From Agaricus subrufescens (lineage: Eukaryota > Basidiomycota > Agaricomycetes > Agaricales > Agaricaceae), in NCBI GenBank assembly GCA_029945375.1, contig CM057060.1, forward strand, positions 620,001 to 684,000: a stretch of 64,000 nucleotides of DNA, given 5' to 3'. Under the pieces are notes generated by a model. It saw only the letters and a list, made by a program, of their open reading frames with translations, was not told the origin of the DNA and made no database searches. Of the stretch, positions 34,503 through 46,254 are shown piece by piece. Position 1 is the first letter of the stretch. Every line of letters begins with the position of its first letter. The translations under genes were made by a program, and so were the position numbers.

Positions 34503-34744
34503 AGTGCTCGTATTGTCGACTGTAGTTACTGGTAGAAATGTGCCGGGTAGTGCATTATATTAGTACCATTTTAGTACCGGAATGAGTTGTACTAGTAGGC
34601 CCAAAACTGCATCGAGTCAGTAGCTTTACAATTCTATCATTTGCTTACCAATCCATTTCATGGCGCAAGAAAGGATGTGAGGCCAGCCCTCGAGGACTCA
34701 TATTATAGTTGCCTAGTGGCTTTCCTCTCTATGACGCGTCTCTT

Positions 34745-35215
34745 ATGCAAAGGTCGTTTGTTGTCTACGTCGAAACTTGTACTTTCTATCTCGCTCGCCT
34801 CCGCACCGCTATGAAAGTAGTTTTTGTGTTGATTGCCTTTAGACGTTGTTTGGTGGAAGTTTGGGCGAGTAAAGGAGGCGTGGCAAGTGTCGATGCTCCC
34901 CTCTGGCTCTTTTCCTTCATTGTCATATCAATCGTGGTGTACTCGAGCGGCGGAAGAGTCAAGGGTCAGGTGGCTTATCAGGTAGAAGCCATCCGTCCGA
35001 GTCGCGCTAAGTCACTTACACGTGATCTTTTGGTACTGTTAGGTGTATCTATTTATAGTCTTATGGTTACTCCCCATCTCGAAGTCATTTACATTGTTTC
35101 CTTCGCATTTGCCGATTCAATCCTCAAGCTCCGGGGGCGAACCACTGTCAAGATGTTGCATTTCCCGGAAGGCTTTGTCTGCCACCGACTTTTATTCTAC
35201 CCCTGGAGTCCTTAA
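34745..35215 (+). CDS. Possible small membrane protein
   Basis: A single open frame of 156 residues from ATG 34745 (MQRSFVVYVETCTF). It has hydrophobic stretches (LWLFSFIVISIVVYSS; LLVLLGVSIYSLMV; VIYIVSFAFADSILKL) compatible with 2-4 membrane segments. No family recognised. The length is above what chance easily gives, but there is no other support, and it could be a spurious frame. Confidence 0.3.
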   Translation: MQRSFVVYVETCTFYLARLRTAMKVVFVLIAFRRCLVEVWASKGGVASVDAPLWLFSFIVISIVVYSSGGRVKGQVAYQVEAIRPSRAKSLTRDLLVLLGVSIYSLMVTPHLEVIYIVSFAFADSILKLRGRTTVKMLHFPEGFVCHRLLFYPWSP

Positions 35216-35389
35216 CATTCAACGTCGAGTGCTGTCCGGGTCATCTACTTAAGTCGAACAAAAATGGCTCTTCGATCACGCGAGCCCCACCTGTCTTCAA
35301 ACTATTTACCGTCTCTTTTAAAGTACTATGTGAAGCCCCTTCATGGTCGAGCATCGTCGATTTACGAAGTTCAGTGATGTCTCATTCAT
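35216..35389. other. Short intergenic region
   Basis: No feature seen. Confidence 0.3.
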
Positions 35390-36401
35390 ATGAAGCAAGA
35401 CATTGAAATCTCCTTTCCGATGGCCAAAAAAACTTGTAGTATTTGTGGAGTAATCTTCCAAAATCCAACCACCATCTCGAATATACTTAAAAATCTGAAA
35501 TTTCAAAAATGTGTTGTCCTTGGGAAAATTATCGTAAGTAGTTCTTATCCTCCAACTCTTTCAATCACTCAAAAACCATCAACGAGACTACGCACGCTCC
35601 GACAAATACTTAGGCCATCGACCTGTATCTCAAGCATTCGCAAACTACATCGCCCGCAGTCCTATCCTGCACCACCACTCCTCCCACTATCCAAGATTTT
35701 CACCTCTCCCAACAAAGCCTCTCGATTTATACATCGCCCACGTAATCCACGCCTCCAAAGTCCCAGATATCGTACCCTACACCGCACTCTACCTCCTCGC
35801 CTCCCTCTCTCAACCCTGCTCCTGCAGAACACCCAACACCAACACCAAATCCACATACACCCTCCACCCCCCATCCAAACTCTCCCACACCCTTTCCCGA
35901 CTAACAACCCGCACCCCCTTCACCCACATATCTAAATCCCACTGGGACGAACGCCATTTCTTCATGGGAGCATTCTACCTCACAATCTTGGCTTTCAAAC
36001 CTGTGTTTTACCGAGACCACCGTAAAGAGTTACCACCATATCAAAAAATGATGAGTGTTTGTGAGATTTCGGATGAAGACGTTGGGGAGGTATCCACGGC
36101 TTTCAAGAAATGCATCAATTCCGAACTTCAAAACACGATCAACGCGATGTTATGGGATAAATTCGTGATCAGTGTATCGGAATTTGATTGTCCTTTCGCT
36201 CTTGCTCGTCAAAAGCGGTTAGCCAAAGCCGACGAGGATGGAAATGAAACTCGTCAGAAAAGGAGGTTAAGTTTGAAAGAATCTATCGGGTCGTTTTGGA
36301 AATCTGGGGAAAAAGCCAGCTCTGTCCTATCGGACTCGAAACCACAAGGTTCAGTAGATTGTGGACCAAACTCTGTATCTGATGAATCATGGTGCTGGTA
36401 A
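35390..36401 (+). CDS. Cyclin-like family protein, paralogue 3 (possibly damaged)
   Basis: The main exon, in frame to 36401, carries the family blocks: SDKYLGHRPVSQAFANYIA, PLDLYIAHVIHASKVPDIVPYTALYLLAS, SRLTTRTPFTHI, RHFFMGAFYLTILAF, DCPFALARQKRL and SVDCGPNS. A first exon of 48 codons (35390-35533, MKQDIEISFPMAKKTC) matches the region upstream of paralogue 2 and ends at a GTAAGT donor. The acceptor expected at about 35592 (AAG-CGTTCC in paralogue 2) reads CACGCTCC, with no AG and one base fewer. The only nearby AG (35583) gives a frameshift. The gene may be a pseudogene or use an unrecognised start within 35590-35620. Confidence 0.5.
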
Positions 36402-36665
36402 ACGTTTACATTGCTGTTGTTCCAGTATATCTCCTTTCTACTTACCGGACTTGTATTCTCTTCAATATCTTTTATAGAAGGTGTTTTGGAGAATATTCGA
36501 AACCAATCTCTTACGAATCACAACACTAATGTCAAAAGCGCGGTGGTGACAAATTGCGATTAAGTATGAGTTATTATTACATGCTGGAGAAAATGTCGGA
36601 GTGAAAAGTGCTTAGTCAATTGTACATGCATACAAAAACAAAAACAAAAAAAAAGGAAAAGAAAA
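36402..36665. other. Convergent intergenic region
   Basis: 3' space between paralogue 3 (+) and the RING ligase (-), with an A-rich run near 36640. No gene seen. Confidence 0.4.
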
Positions 36666-39480
36666 TCAAGGGATAAAAATTCTCGAGTAACCATCAATCC
36701 TAAAAAGAAGGGCAACAAGAGTCAATATAGGCTACAACCAGAGTGCAGGTTAGATAAGACTCACGGCTGACGGCAACAAGGGCAGCCATGTTTGCTCGGA
36801 GATCCTTTGGCGGCCAGTACTTCTCTGCACTGATCACACATCGCCAAGCACCTGCATCCACGTCATTCAGTGAGAAAAATATGAAAATTCAGAAGAAAAA
36901 AAAGCTTACCGGCAAGGCCAGCTGACGATTTCCCTCGGCTTACCCGTACAGATAACACACATAGCCCTGTTCAGCACGTCCATATCCACTTCTTCACTCC
37001 CACCATCAAAGTCGCTGCTCGTAGGCGTAGACGTGGTGAAATCCCAAACATCTCCAGTATCATCCTCATTATCCCTAATCTCGAACCCCCACATTTTCCC
37101 CATCTGGCCCCACCTCCGCCTAGTCAATGGCGGGGCTGGTTCCCTCCCGGTCGTGCGGGCAGAGCCATTCACAATATGGCTCAAAACAAGTTTACTGCTT
37201 TCGTCGACTCCCTGATTTCTTACGAAATCAGCGAACAGAGATACTGCTTCTGCTTCTCTTTCTTGTTGTTCGTCCATGAGAGCTACTGAGGTCGAACGTT
37301 CGCCTCTTGTCGAGGAGGCGTCTTCGGGTAAATCATCGTCTTCATACGCACTAGAGGCATCATCATCATCGTCGTCCTCATAATCTCCATCTTCTTCAAT
37401 CACAGCATCCTCCTCATCATCGCTAATCTCTTCTCCCCTCAAAAACCTCTCATATACTTCTCTTTCTCTCCTCTGCTTCTCCAACTCAGTCAAACCAGAC
37501 GCTCTCACACTCTCAGCACAATCTACACCATGCTCCCTCCTGCACGGTCTCTCATCCCGTTCCGCACTCTCAAATCCTTTCCTACTCCTCGTCCAGCTCC
37601 ACCCAAATCTCAACAACCCCAAAAACACTCCACCCATCGACTTTACGAATCTCACAAGCTCATGGAACCACATCCAACCTCTCCTCCCCGACCTCGTCGA
37701 TGTCCCACTCGAATTGGACTCTACAGTCCTCACTTCATTATTCCACCCCACCGTTTGTACATGTCCACCAGGGCGATTCCCTGGCCCAGGCTCGATACTT
37801 TTATGCCCATAAAACACTTTTCCAACGCCCGATCGTCCCATTGTCACAGCTCCAAACGTAACGGAGGGTTCCGGCGGAGGAGGCGGACGAGTAAGTTTTC
37901 TTCGCCTCACAAGCTGCGAGACCGAGCGGTGCAGTAGAGGAGCAGATATGGGTGCAACTTCATTTCCCCATCCTTTCAACCCTGTCGCTTCCAGACTAGC
38001 AGTTCCGATTCTCATCAAGACCACACCCCATTCTTCCTCAAAAGGCAGGTTCGCCCAGGAGAATCTCGCAACATCAGAGTCAGGGTTATCCGTAAGGCCG
38101 CCGGCAGCGGCGATACCAAGTGTTGTGAGTAACCGATCCACGCGGCCGTTAACGAGGAGTTGAACAATGGCGTTAAGGATTATGGTCACAAGGATGATGC
38201 AAATTAGAATGGATTCAACGACGCAGGAGAAATAGTTCATAAGAGGATAACTGGACTTGAATCCCGTACCCGAAAAAACATTGTTTTCGAGACTCTTGCC
38301 TCGGCTCGATAGGAGCGGAAGGAGAATGGCGAGATAACCTCGCCTGAAGAGTGTTGTGTGAAAGTGGAGGAGGCCGAGGAAAGATGTAACAGCAGTAGGA
38401 ATCAGCCGATGGTTGGAAAGCTTCTTTGAAATACAAAGCATGTGGACCATCGTGGATTGGAGGAGCGGAATTCCTAGTGTGATGAGAGCATGCGAGTCCG
38501 GTCGGGCAGGGAGTCCCTCAGGTTTGTAAACGTGAGACGCGGGAAGTGAGAAGAGGTACAAGACGAAGGAATGGGCAACCTATCAAGGTAAGCTTATTAG
38601 AAAGGGGGATATTTTTTTACAGCATGGCACATACGAGGTTATATGGAGACATTTGTCGAGCAAAAGGCGAATCGTCCAGAGTCCCATTCGCCAGTTCATC
38701 CAGTTTTCGCACAAAACTTTCCACAAAATACGCAAATCCCAACGAACAAAAACTGATCCAGCAAACCTCTTCCATGGGTTTATGCGAAGCCCACTCGCCC
38801 AATTTCTGGACGGCAGAGACAATATGCTGAGGGGTCCACGCAGGAAATGATTCTGGGAATGTCCCAGACGTCTGTAGGATGATCAAACACCACAACAAAC
38901 ACATTCGCAGCAAGCAGTAGACGGTCGGAAACTGGATCATGAATCGAGTATGTGTGCGTGAGAGGTCGATGGGAAATATAGAATTGTAGATTCGGATGAA
39001 CACAATGGCGCGGCCCGAATGCAACCTTCCACGCCTGATAGCATGTCTGCGAGACAACCTAGAAGGAATTACGATGTTGTGTAGCCTATGTAGAATAAAG
39101 GCCTATACCGTGTGAGACACGAGAGGAAGAATGAACGAAGCAGGACTTGCCATAAGAAAGAGCCCGAGCATGTAACCCGAGGTGAAGAAGCCAAGCGGCC
39201 CAAACAACAAGGAGCGTTCACCAGCACCGGGAAGCTTCGGCTTCGCTGAGGCCTGGGGGGTCGAGACGAGAGGAAGAGGAGTGGTCCACTCGGGGGTGGC
39301 CATGAGATCAGAAATAGTGGATGGAGAAAGGGAGTCCAGATCAAGGGTCGTGGGGCTTGCAGGGGGTGTGGACGACCTGAGAGAGACAAACCTGGCGAGG
39401 AACTTGTTGGGGAGGTAGTCGAGGAGCTGGGTGAAGTTGAGGCTGAAGGTTATGTTTTGCACGGACGGGAAGTCGTCCAT
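36666..39480 (-). CDS. Asi-type RING-finger membrane ubiquitin ligase
   Basis: Multi-spanning membrane protein with a C-terminal RING, resembling yeast Asi1/Asi3 of the inner-nuclear-membrane degradation pathway. Start MDDFPSVQNITFSLNFTQLL at 39480. Exon 1 probably splices at a GTCTCA donor (near 39122) into an exon beginning LSRRHAIRRGRL at 39059. Hydrophobic segments include GYMLGLFLMASPASFILPL, LLRMCLLWCLIIL, ISFCSLGFAYFV and ILICIILVTIILNAIVQLL. A long acidic, disordered region (EEDGDYEDDDDDDASSAYEDDD) follows. The RING is assembled across two introns: CVICTGKPREIVSWPCR, then CLAMCDQC, then CPCCRQPIDGYSRIFIP. The position of the RING at the extreme C-terminus fits Asi proteins. Confidence 0.8.
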
Positions 39481-40136
39481 GGCGGGGCTGCTCAAGCTCT
39501 CGGCCCCTCCCCGTCATATTGGCCCCCCTGCTGACTAAGCACCATGCTAATCTACCCTTCCCTTGTTCTCGCATCCGTTTCCCTGGCTACATGCTCTTTT
39601 CTTGCGCCGAATGGGGCTCAAGGGGCTCGAGGGAGAGGCAGATTTACGTAGCAGCCAAGCACGGCCTGTGCTGTATCGACCACAGTGCCCGGCGCGCATG
39701 TTGTTGAAGCTGGGCTGCTACAGTCGGCTATAACACACCAAATCCTCCCGCGGTGACATCGGCGAGGAGAAAATACCCATGGTCTGGGCGTGCACAAGTA
39801 TAGCCCCTCGCGTCCCAATTATTAAACACGCTCGCCACAACCCACCAATGAGTGCCACTGCCTTCAGCATGGAACCCCTCACGCCCATGCATCGACAGTT
39901 ACGCGCCACAATCCCACGAGCCGCTGGTCATAACCACGCGCACTCCCACTAGCGTACCACGTCCCAACTGCTCAAGATCAGATAGAGCAGGAGGATATTT
40001 ATAATTATGCTAAATCACTAAGTTCTTGCCAAGAAAGGAAACACAGCGCATCAGTACTCCGACGCGGGTCCGAAAGCATAAAAATGAGAGCAATATATTG
40101 CATTACCAAGTACCAGAGTAGCTAGGCGAATGTACA
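39481..40136. other. Intergenic, RING promoter and mS38 3' flank
   Basis: About 650 bp, no gene seen. Confidence 0.4.
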
Positions 40137-41133
40137 CTACCGTCCAATTCTGATACGCTGCGAGCGGGTAGCCTGAAAAAAAAACACAAAGGGAGAAAAA
40201 TCAGTCATCATCAAAATACCGCGGTTTAACAACTCACCCTCCGACGCTTCTTCAGTCTAACAGGGCACAAAACATCAATGATTGATCGACAATTGTAGAA
40301 CGGGCACCATCAACTCACTTGTGTTTCTTCATCTTCTTTTTCCTCTTCCTCTTCACACTATCCATCATAACATCCTCCCACTCCTTATCCATTTGTTCTC
40401 TCAACTGAACCCTCTCAACATCCTGACTCACATCAAGGCCCATATTCTTCAACGTCTCCTCCCACGACGCAACCGACGCAACCCGATGCATCGTCATAGC
40501 ATAATGCAACTGCCTGGCAGTCTCCGCATCCTCATCCACATTCACATTATACCCATACGTCCCATCCAGATTCAACACCCCCGACGGAGCCGGCGGTAAC
40601 ACATTACCATCCATCTTCTCAGCACCAACAGAATCAAGTATCGATGAGCGTAATAGCGGGGCACTGTTCGGCGGCGGCGTAAACATTGAATGTGGGTTCG
40701 AAATAAGTAAAAGCGGGCGATGCAATGAGAAAAATTGATGAATTTTGAAATCCTTTGCGTTGACATTAGGATGAGGGCCAAGATAATTGTGATATGGATC
40801 GGTTGAAGAATGAGTTCCTAGGTACGCCGACGGGGATATGCTAGGTTTTCGGAACCCCTGATCATTAGAAGGTTCTGGCGACGTGGCAGACGTAGCGGCT
40901 TTGGCATTATTTGAGGGTGAATTAGGGTTACTGCTATTCGCAGCTTGAGCTGTAGAGGGTGTTTTCGTCGCAGCATCCTTGGAAGGACCCTCCGAAGTGT
41001 CAGACTTGTTCTTTGCTGCGACAACTGGGGTCTTGGGCGGTTTAGAAGAGTTAAAGAAGCGGCCACCGCCAAAGGAGGAGTAGGAGCGGCGGGTGACCGA
41101 CGAACGGCTGATCAAACGGCCGAGGGCAGACAT
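40137..41133 (-). CDS. Mitochondrial ribosomal protein mS38 (Cox24 family)
   Basis: Small-subunit mitoribosomal protein of the AURKAIP1/Cox24 (DUF1713) family. The start MSALGRLISRSSVTRRSYSS looks like a mitochondrial targeting peptide. A long low-complexity Ser/Pro/Asn linker follows. The conserved basic C-terminus is split over three exons: MMDSVKRKRKKKMKKH (to 40318), LKKRRR (18 nt at about 40255-40238) and ATRSQRIRIGR (ending 40137). This gives the diagnostic KKHK-LKKRRRATR pattern. At about 290 residues it is long for the family because of the linker. An upstream in-frame extension exists but lacks an ATG. Confidence 0.85.
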
Positions 41134-41315
41134 GGACGCCCGGCTGCCCAGGGAAAACGAGGACTGCAGTGCAACAGGCGCAGTGCCCAACCCAGGACAG
41201 GAAAATTACATCATCCCACACCGTGCACGTGACATCCACCGACAAGAGTACTCAGTACATTACACACAGCTCTACAGTAAGTGGTACAGTACATACAATA
41301 TCATCACCGTCATAA
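41134..41315. other. mS38 upstream region
   Basis: About 180 bp between head-to-tail genes, presumed mS38 promoter. It holds CACGTG-containing sequence near 41226. Confidence 0.35.
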
Positions 41316-42747
41316 TCATGTAACAGTCACTATGTCCCCCTTTCCATCTCTCAGTATCACGACCTCACACTCAATCTTCTCCCCAGTGTCCAAGCACACC
41401 ACCTCTGTCGGATCAATGGAACTCGTCTGTATCTGTCTCTTGTCAAAGAACGACCGTCCAAGCACGACATCGAAATGGGGTTCCTCGCATAGATAAACCT
41501 GGACATTCGTCACAGTCGGCTTCCTCTCACCCCCCTTTTTCTGTTGTGAAACCAATTGTTGATGCAGAGACGAATGTCGTTTCGACTGTTTACGTTGAGG
41601 GGTGGAAGTAACCACACCCGGCGAACGGGATGACGAAAGCACAACCGTGCTCGAAGAATGAGACGGGTTAGGCGACGGCATTCCACTAGGCCATCCATGG
41701 CCAACTTCCAAATTTTCCCGTCCAGTCTTCGTAGGTGTCTTCAACGACTCTCTGCCGGCATGGTCTTGATTAGACGAGCTCGAAGTCACCAGTGTGATCG
41801 GCCACGTGCCGATATTGACTAGACCACCGTATCCGTAGTGTCCTGGGGTAGCATCGCGGGGTATGAAACCATGACCCTGTGCGAATTTCCTTGAAATATA
41901 AACATGGCGGTAGCCGACCTTCAAAAGCATCCTGACTGTGAAACGACTATCAACCAAACCGCCCGCACATATATCGAGCAAATAAACCCACCATTCTTTA
42001 CAGGACCTATACTTCCCATTACAGTCCTTACCCCGTTCTCATTATGGAATTTCTGAAATTGTTTCATCAACCTCGGTACACCATCCTGCGCTTTTTCCTC
42101 TTTCTCTTTTTTATGACTACTCCGTCGGCTCGATTTTTCAACAGAAGAAGAAGAAACAGAGAGTGTTTTTTCAACAATACTTGTAGGACGGAACGCATAA
42201 TAGGATGGATTCCTGTACGCCGGGGGAACAGGTAACGGTTGATTTGGATTGTGCAAATATAGCGTAGGCGATGAAGACACTGTCGATGCCACTGATTGTT
42301 GACTCCGATAGCCCTCGCCAATTTCTCTATTAGGAGCAGCGGGGGACGCATCGTTCATATTAGGGCTCAATAAGCCATTCACGTATGACTGCTGTCGCCA
42401 TGAAAAGATTGTATAATCCGAATCTGAGATAAAAAGTATTAGTTAGATAACTCTCAAATGAACACAAAGCTCCTACCGTCGTTTAAATCCCATACGGAGT
42501 CGCCAAAATCATATTTAAGCCACCCTGGTCCAACATGTTGACCATGGTATTCTTTCTGAGTCTTCAAACTGAGCTTGTCAAACAATAAGTTTAGGGACTC
42601 TTGATTCACTACATGACGCACCACCGTCAGTTGATTTGAAGGGCTCTGATGCGAAAACGTAGACGTACGTGAGTGAATGACTGCAAAAGATGATGTAGGT
42701 GTGTGTATATTCAGAACTGTCCCATGGGAAGTCGAAGCTTCTGCCAT
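41316..42747 (-). CDS. Conserved fungal protein, PB1-like and retropepsin-like parts
   Basis: Three exons joined in frame from ATG 42747 (MAEASTSHGTVLNIHT). The N-terminal part (LTVVRHVVNQESLNLLFDKL...WLKYDFGDSVWDLNDDSDYTIF) has the strand/helix pattern of a PB1 or ubiquitin-like domain. A Ser-rich linker leads to a C-terminal region (VRMLLKVGYRHVYISRKFAQGHGFIP...HFDVVLGRSFFDKRQI...VVCLDTGEKIECEVVILRDG). In this, DVVLGRSFF resembles the flap-distal LGxxF strand of retropepsin-like proteases. No DTG catalytic triplet occurs at the expected N-terminal place (the CLDTGEK motif is late), so a protease activity is doubtful. Function unknown. About 440 residues. Confidence 0.7.
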
Positions 42748-44897
42748 ATCCCGTATGCAGGTGCGTTAACAACGATAGACCGAGTAAGAGCGTAAACCCA
42801 ACTTGTCAGTTACAACGAGACAAGTGAGAGGCGTATAGGAAATATCTTCTTAACAAGCAAGTAGTAAATCCCTTTCCACACCAACAATGACGAGTAAGAT
42901 GATGTCGATGGGTATAGTTGATCCGGGACCAGGTTTTTATGATGGGTCTTCAAAACGGTAACAAAAATCCAATCAAGACGACGGTTAGTAGCGTACACAC
43001 GATACAAGATGGTCTGACGCCAAGGATGGGGTGGGTATAGGGTTTAGCGAAGCGGAAGAAAGGGCAGGGGTGTTGCGGATTCAAGCTCTTGCCGATGGAG
43101 CAAACGGTAATAAATGAGCAGTTGGGAGTACTTGACCGGATTACGTCAGCCGTATGCCAAGATAGGGGCCCGAATAAATAGGATGGTACCCCTGTTCATT
43201 TCTTCCGCCTGCGGAAAATTGAATGCAACCATGTTCGTCCGTCCTACCTTTGTAGTACTTGATCGAAGACTAGACACGACTTCTGCTCGTGCAGATGCTA
43301 AAGCAATTATATACGCTTAGTATACTCTGCGCAGCATCTAGTTACCAATCTCCTCATTAGAGGCACGAGTTTCGTCGGAGGTGGGTAACGAAGACACGAG
43401 ACAACAACCGTCTACCTTGAGGAAATTTCTGTGTATCTAGTTCCTCGCCTACGGTGTAGGTCATTACCAGGGTTGAGAATAGATTGCTCCGTAAACTTCG
43501 ATCAGTAAATAGAAATATCCAGGCACGTTCTTGCATAGTCAGTTCCCTGAATATAGCCCGAAAACCATTGCCTCACAGGAAGAGTACTTGAACAACATTC
43601 CAGGCCACAACGCTCAGACCATGTCGCTTCGCTGGCTATGTTCAAATGTTGTTCAGATTTTGTCCAGACATTGTTTTTATATCATTCAGGCGCTGTTCTG
43701 AAGCTGGATTCGCTGTTCAAGCGTTATTCAGTGTTATTCAGGCTATATTCAGATGAGATTGTTCAGTCGAATTCTGCCTCGTTTGAAATGGTCACTGTGC
43801 TTGATATTCGGAGACAACCAGGTTGTTCAACAAATCTGATCATACTAATGATATATCAACGAGACTATACAGCACTTCTGAGAATCATACGTATCCTTCC
43901 ATCCGTAGTAACTTCGCATTGTATATGCCACTCAGCCGTCTAATTTTCTGATCTAATAGTTCAATTGTCCAGCAGCAGCACTGTACGGGTGCTAAAGCAA
44001 TCAGCACATCTCTCATCGCAGTGAAACTGCTTGCGTACATGAAAAGGTCTACCTATTGCCTCTAATTTCCAGTAAGTAAACACTCAATCTCTTTGCCTGC
44101 GTCTGGAGCGAGGTTCGGTACTTCAGGCGATATTTATAGCCTTTTTGCAGTACTGCAAATATGTTATTTTTAGCACATACCACAATAGTCTCTGGAAGGC
44201 CAGGGAAACAAACAGGTGGGCGAGAAGGATTATCTTCCAGATAAGAATGAGTAATTAGACACAAAGTCAAGACGTTACGAGTTGTTGTGCCAGTCAAGGA
44301 GTATCATACCAATGGACATGAGCCGAGTTGGTCATTAAAAAGCGGATAGTTCATTAAGTTCGAAGATGAGAATAAGCAGGGAAATGTAGAAGGGAACAAT
44401 GAGCTCTATGATAATGTTCCCATGGTAATGCTAATGTACCTACGTCTATGAAGTAATTTGTTTTTCTAATGACCGACATTAAAAATGGTGTAAGTAAAGT
44501 AGGCGAATTGAAATCCGAGCCCGGAGAAAGCGCATGTAACCATTCTATAAAGTCCAAATATTTTCTGCTGAATTTACTGAGAGGCCACTAGGAGTGCTGC
44601 ATGATCTTTGAGATGATAGCGCTGGCAAGCAACTAAGGCGAAACACCCTGAACAGCAACCTCAGTGTTCTTGACTAGACCGAAGGAATCTTCGCTAGTAT
44701 TGCGCATACTTATAGACCCTCTTGACGTTTGCGCTTATGCAGTCTCCCAGACAATGGGAACGATGGTTGCCGTTTAGTAGATTTAGCATGATTGCCGGTG
44801 GTTTTGGGTGCAGCGCAGATGTTCTCGTATTCCTACATCATAGGGCAAGGAGGCCGGGAGTATTTTTGGAATGTTTGGGTGGCGTACCACACCCAGG
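42748..44897. other. Gene-poor 2.15 kb
   Basis: No gene I can support on either strand; frames are short. Around 43630-43770 lies a degenerate run of GTTCAG/ATTCAG hexamers. Confidence 0.45.
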
Positions 44898-46059
44898 TCA
44901 AGTTGGAGCGGGAGCCATGAGTGTTCGAGTGAGGGTTGAGCAAAGGGTGATGTAGCAAGTGGATAAATGCGCAAGTGAATGCCATTGAATGCACGGAAAG
45001 GTGTGATCAGTGGGTGTTTCATTGTCAGGACGGGTACTTACCAAAACGAGTTTTAGTTGCGAATGGCGAATCTCTCTCTCTATCTCCTCGAGGCGGTGAT
45101 TGTTGATGACAGATAAGTCGAATGTCTGATTATCCTTGCTGATGGCGAGAGTTCGGTGCCACTCCAGTCTGGCCTCAGCCTGGTACTTAACGAGAACCTG
45201 GCCGCCCCCAGGCTTGTTTCCGATGGGGTGCGTGGTGAGGCATCGGAAAAAATGCATGAACATGTTGATGAGGTTTTGGGGCCAGTCACATTTCGCCATA
45301 TAAGATACCAAAGTCATTTGGGCGACTGACATCTCTTCGTACGTGATATCTTTGTCTGGGACAAACTCTGCCTTCAAAGCGGCAAAGGAACGGGTTGGTA
45401 TGGGCATGAGTGAGGAGCCAGTCCAGAAGACGGTAGTGCCAGCTTCCTCGATGGACAAATCGTGGGCAGCAGCTATTTCGCAGCCTTTCGGCGTGAAGTA
45501 CCAGAGCGCTACGTATTCAAAGTTCTTCAGCTTGCAGATGGCGTGTTCGAAGGGATATGGGTCTCTTCTGGTGAGTAGGCATCTACCTTGGATGATTTTG
45601 GGGATGCTTCTCTGCTTTTCTGGTGTAGGAAGAGTATGCGGGGTAAGGACGAGAGCCTGGCTATGAGAAGGGGTTTGATGAGACTTTGTTGCTGCGACTC
45701 CTGCGTCTCTCTGCCTCCAGATGGACGCGAGTTGGTCTATCGCCTCTTGCTCTGACATGCCGAAGACTTGCACCAGGTTCTGCCTGGCTGAAGCAAAACA
45801 TTGCGCAGAATAGTCAGGGAGATTCATGTGTGGAGGGTAGAGGAGCCACGTAGCACGGTATAGCACCTAGGATCAACGAAGTAGAGTGGGATGCGTTGGA
45901 TAGCGGGACTACAGAGGAAGAAGTTGAATTTGTGACCCTGGCTGCATATGGGTAATATTGATCGTGAATCGCGCCTATTACGTACTGCCTCTGCCTTGTC
46001 CTTTCCTTGTTCATTCCGATGACTTCAAAGGGTTCGCTCTCGTCGGCGGCCTCTGACAT
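44898..46059 (-). CDS. Agaricomycete-specific family protein (LWYFT motif)
   Basis: Exon 1 starts MSEAADESEPFEVIGMNKER (46059); two short introns lead through HQGHKFNFFLCSPAIQRIPLYFVDPR into the long exon QNLVQVFGMSEQEAIDQLASIW. The core has KLKNFEYVALWYFTPKGCEIA, then AALKAEFVPDKDITYEEMS, CDWPQNLINMFMHFFRCLTTHP and VLVKYQAEARLEWHRTL. This layout recurs in many hypothetical proteins of mushroom genomes that I recall, sometimes described as retrotransposon gag-like, but no function is established. The coding end is uncertain: a GTAAGT donor near 45044 may lead to another exon, otherwise the frame runs to 44898. Confidence 0.6.
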
Positions 46060-46254
46060 GAAAATTGGTCACTCCTTGGAAGATTGATCCGACAAGATGT
46101 CAGGTTAGCCTTCCCCGCACTTCTGACAGAATACTTAAAATAGTTGTCGCAGAGTTCGGAATGGGTCAACTCTCTCCCGCATAGAGATCAGAGATGCAAG
46201 ATAAAAACACTGAAAGCACCCACTAGCATCATCACTCCGACCATTCCTATTAGC

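Noticed and set aside
35662..35907. Minus-strand glycine/arginine-rich open frame
   Set aside because: Antisense of the proline-rich codons of cyclin-like paralogue 3.
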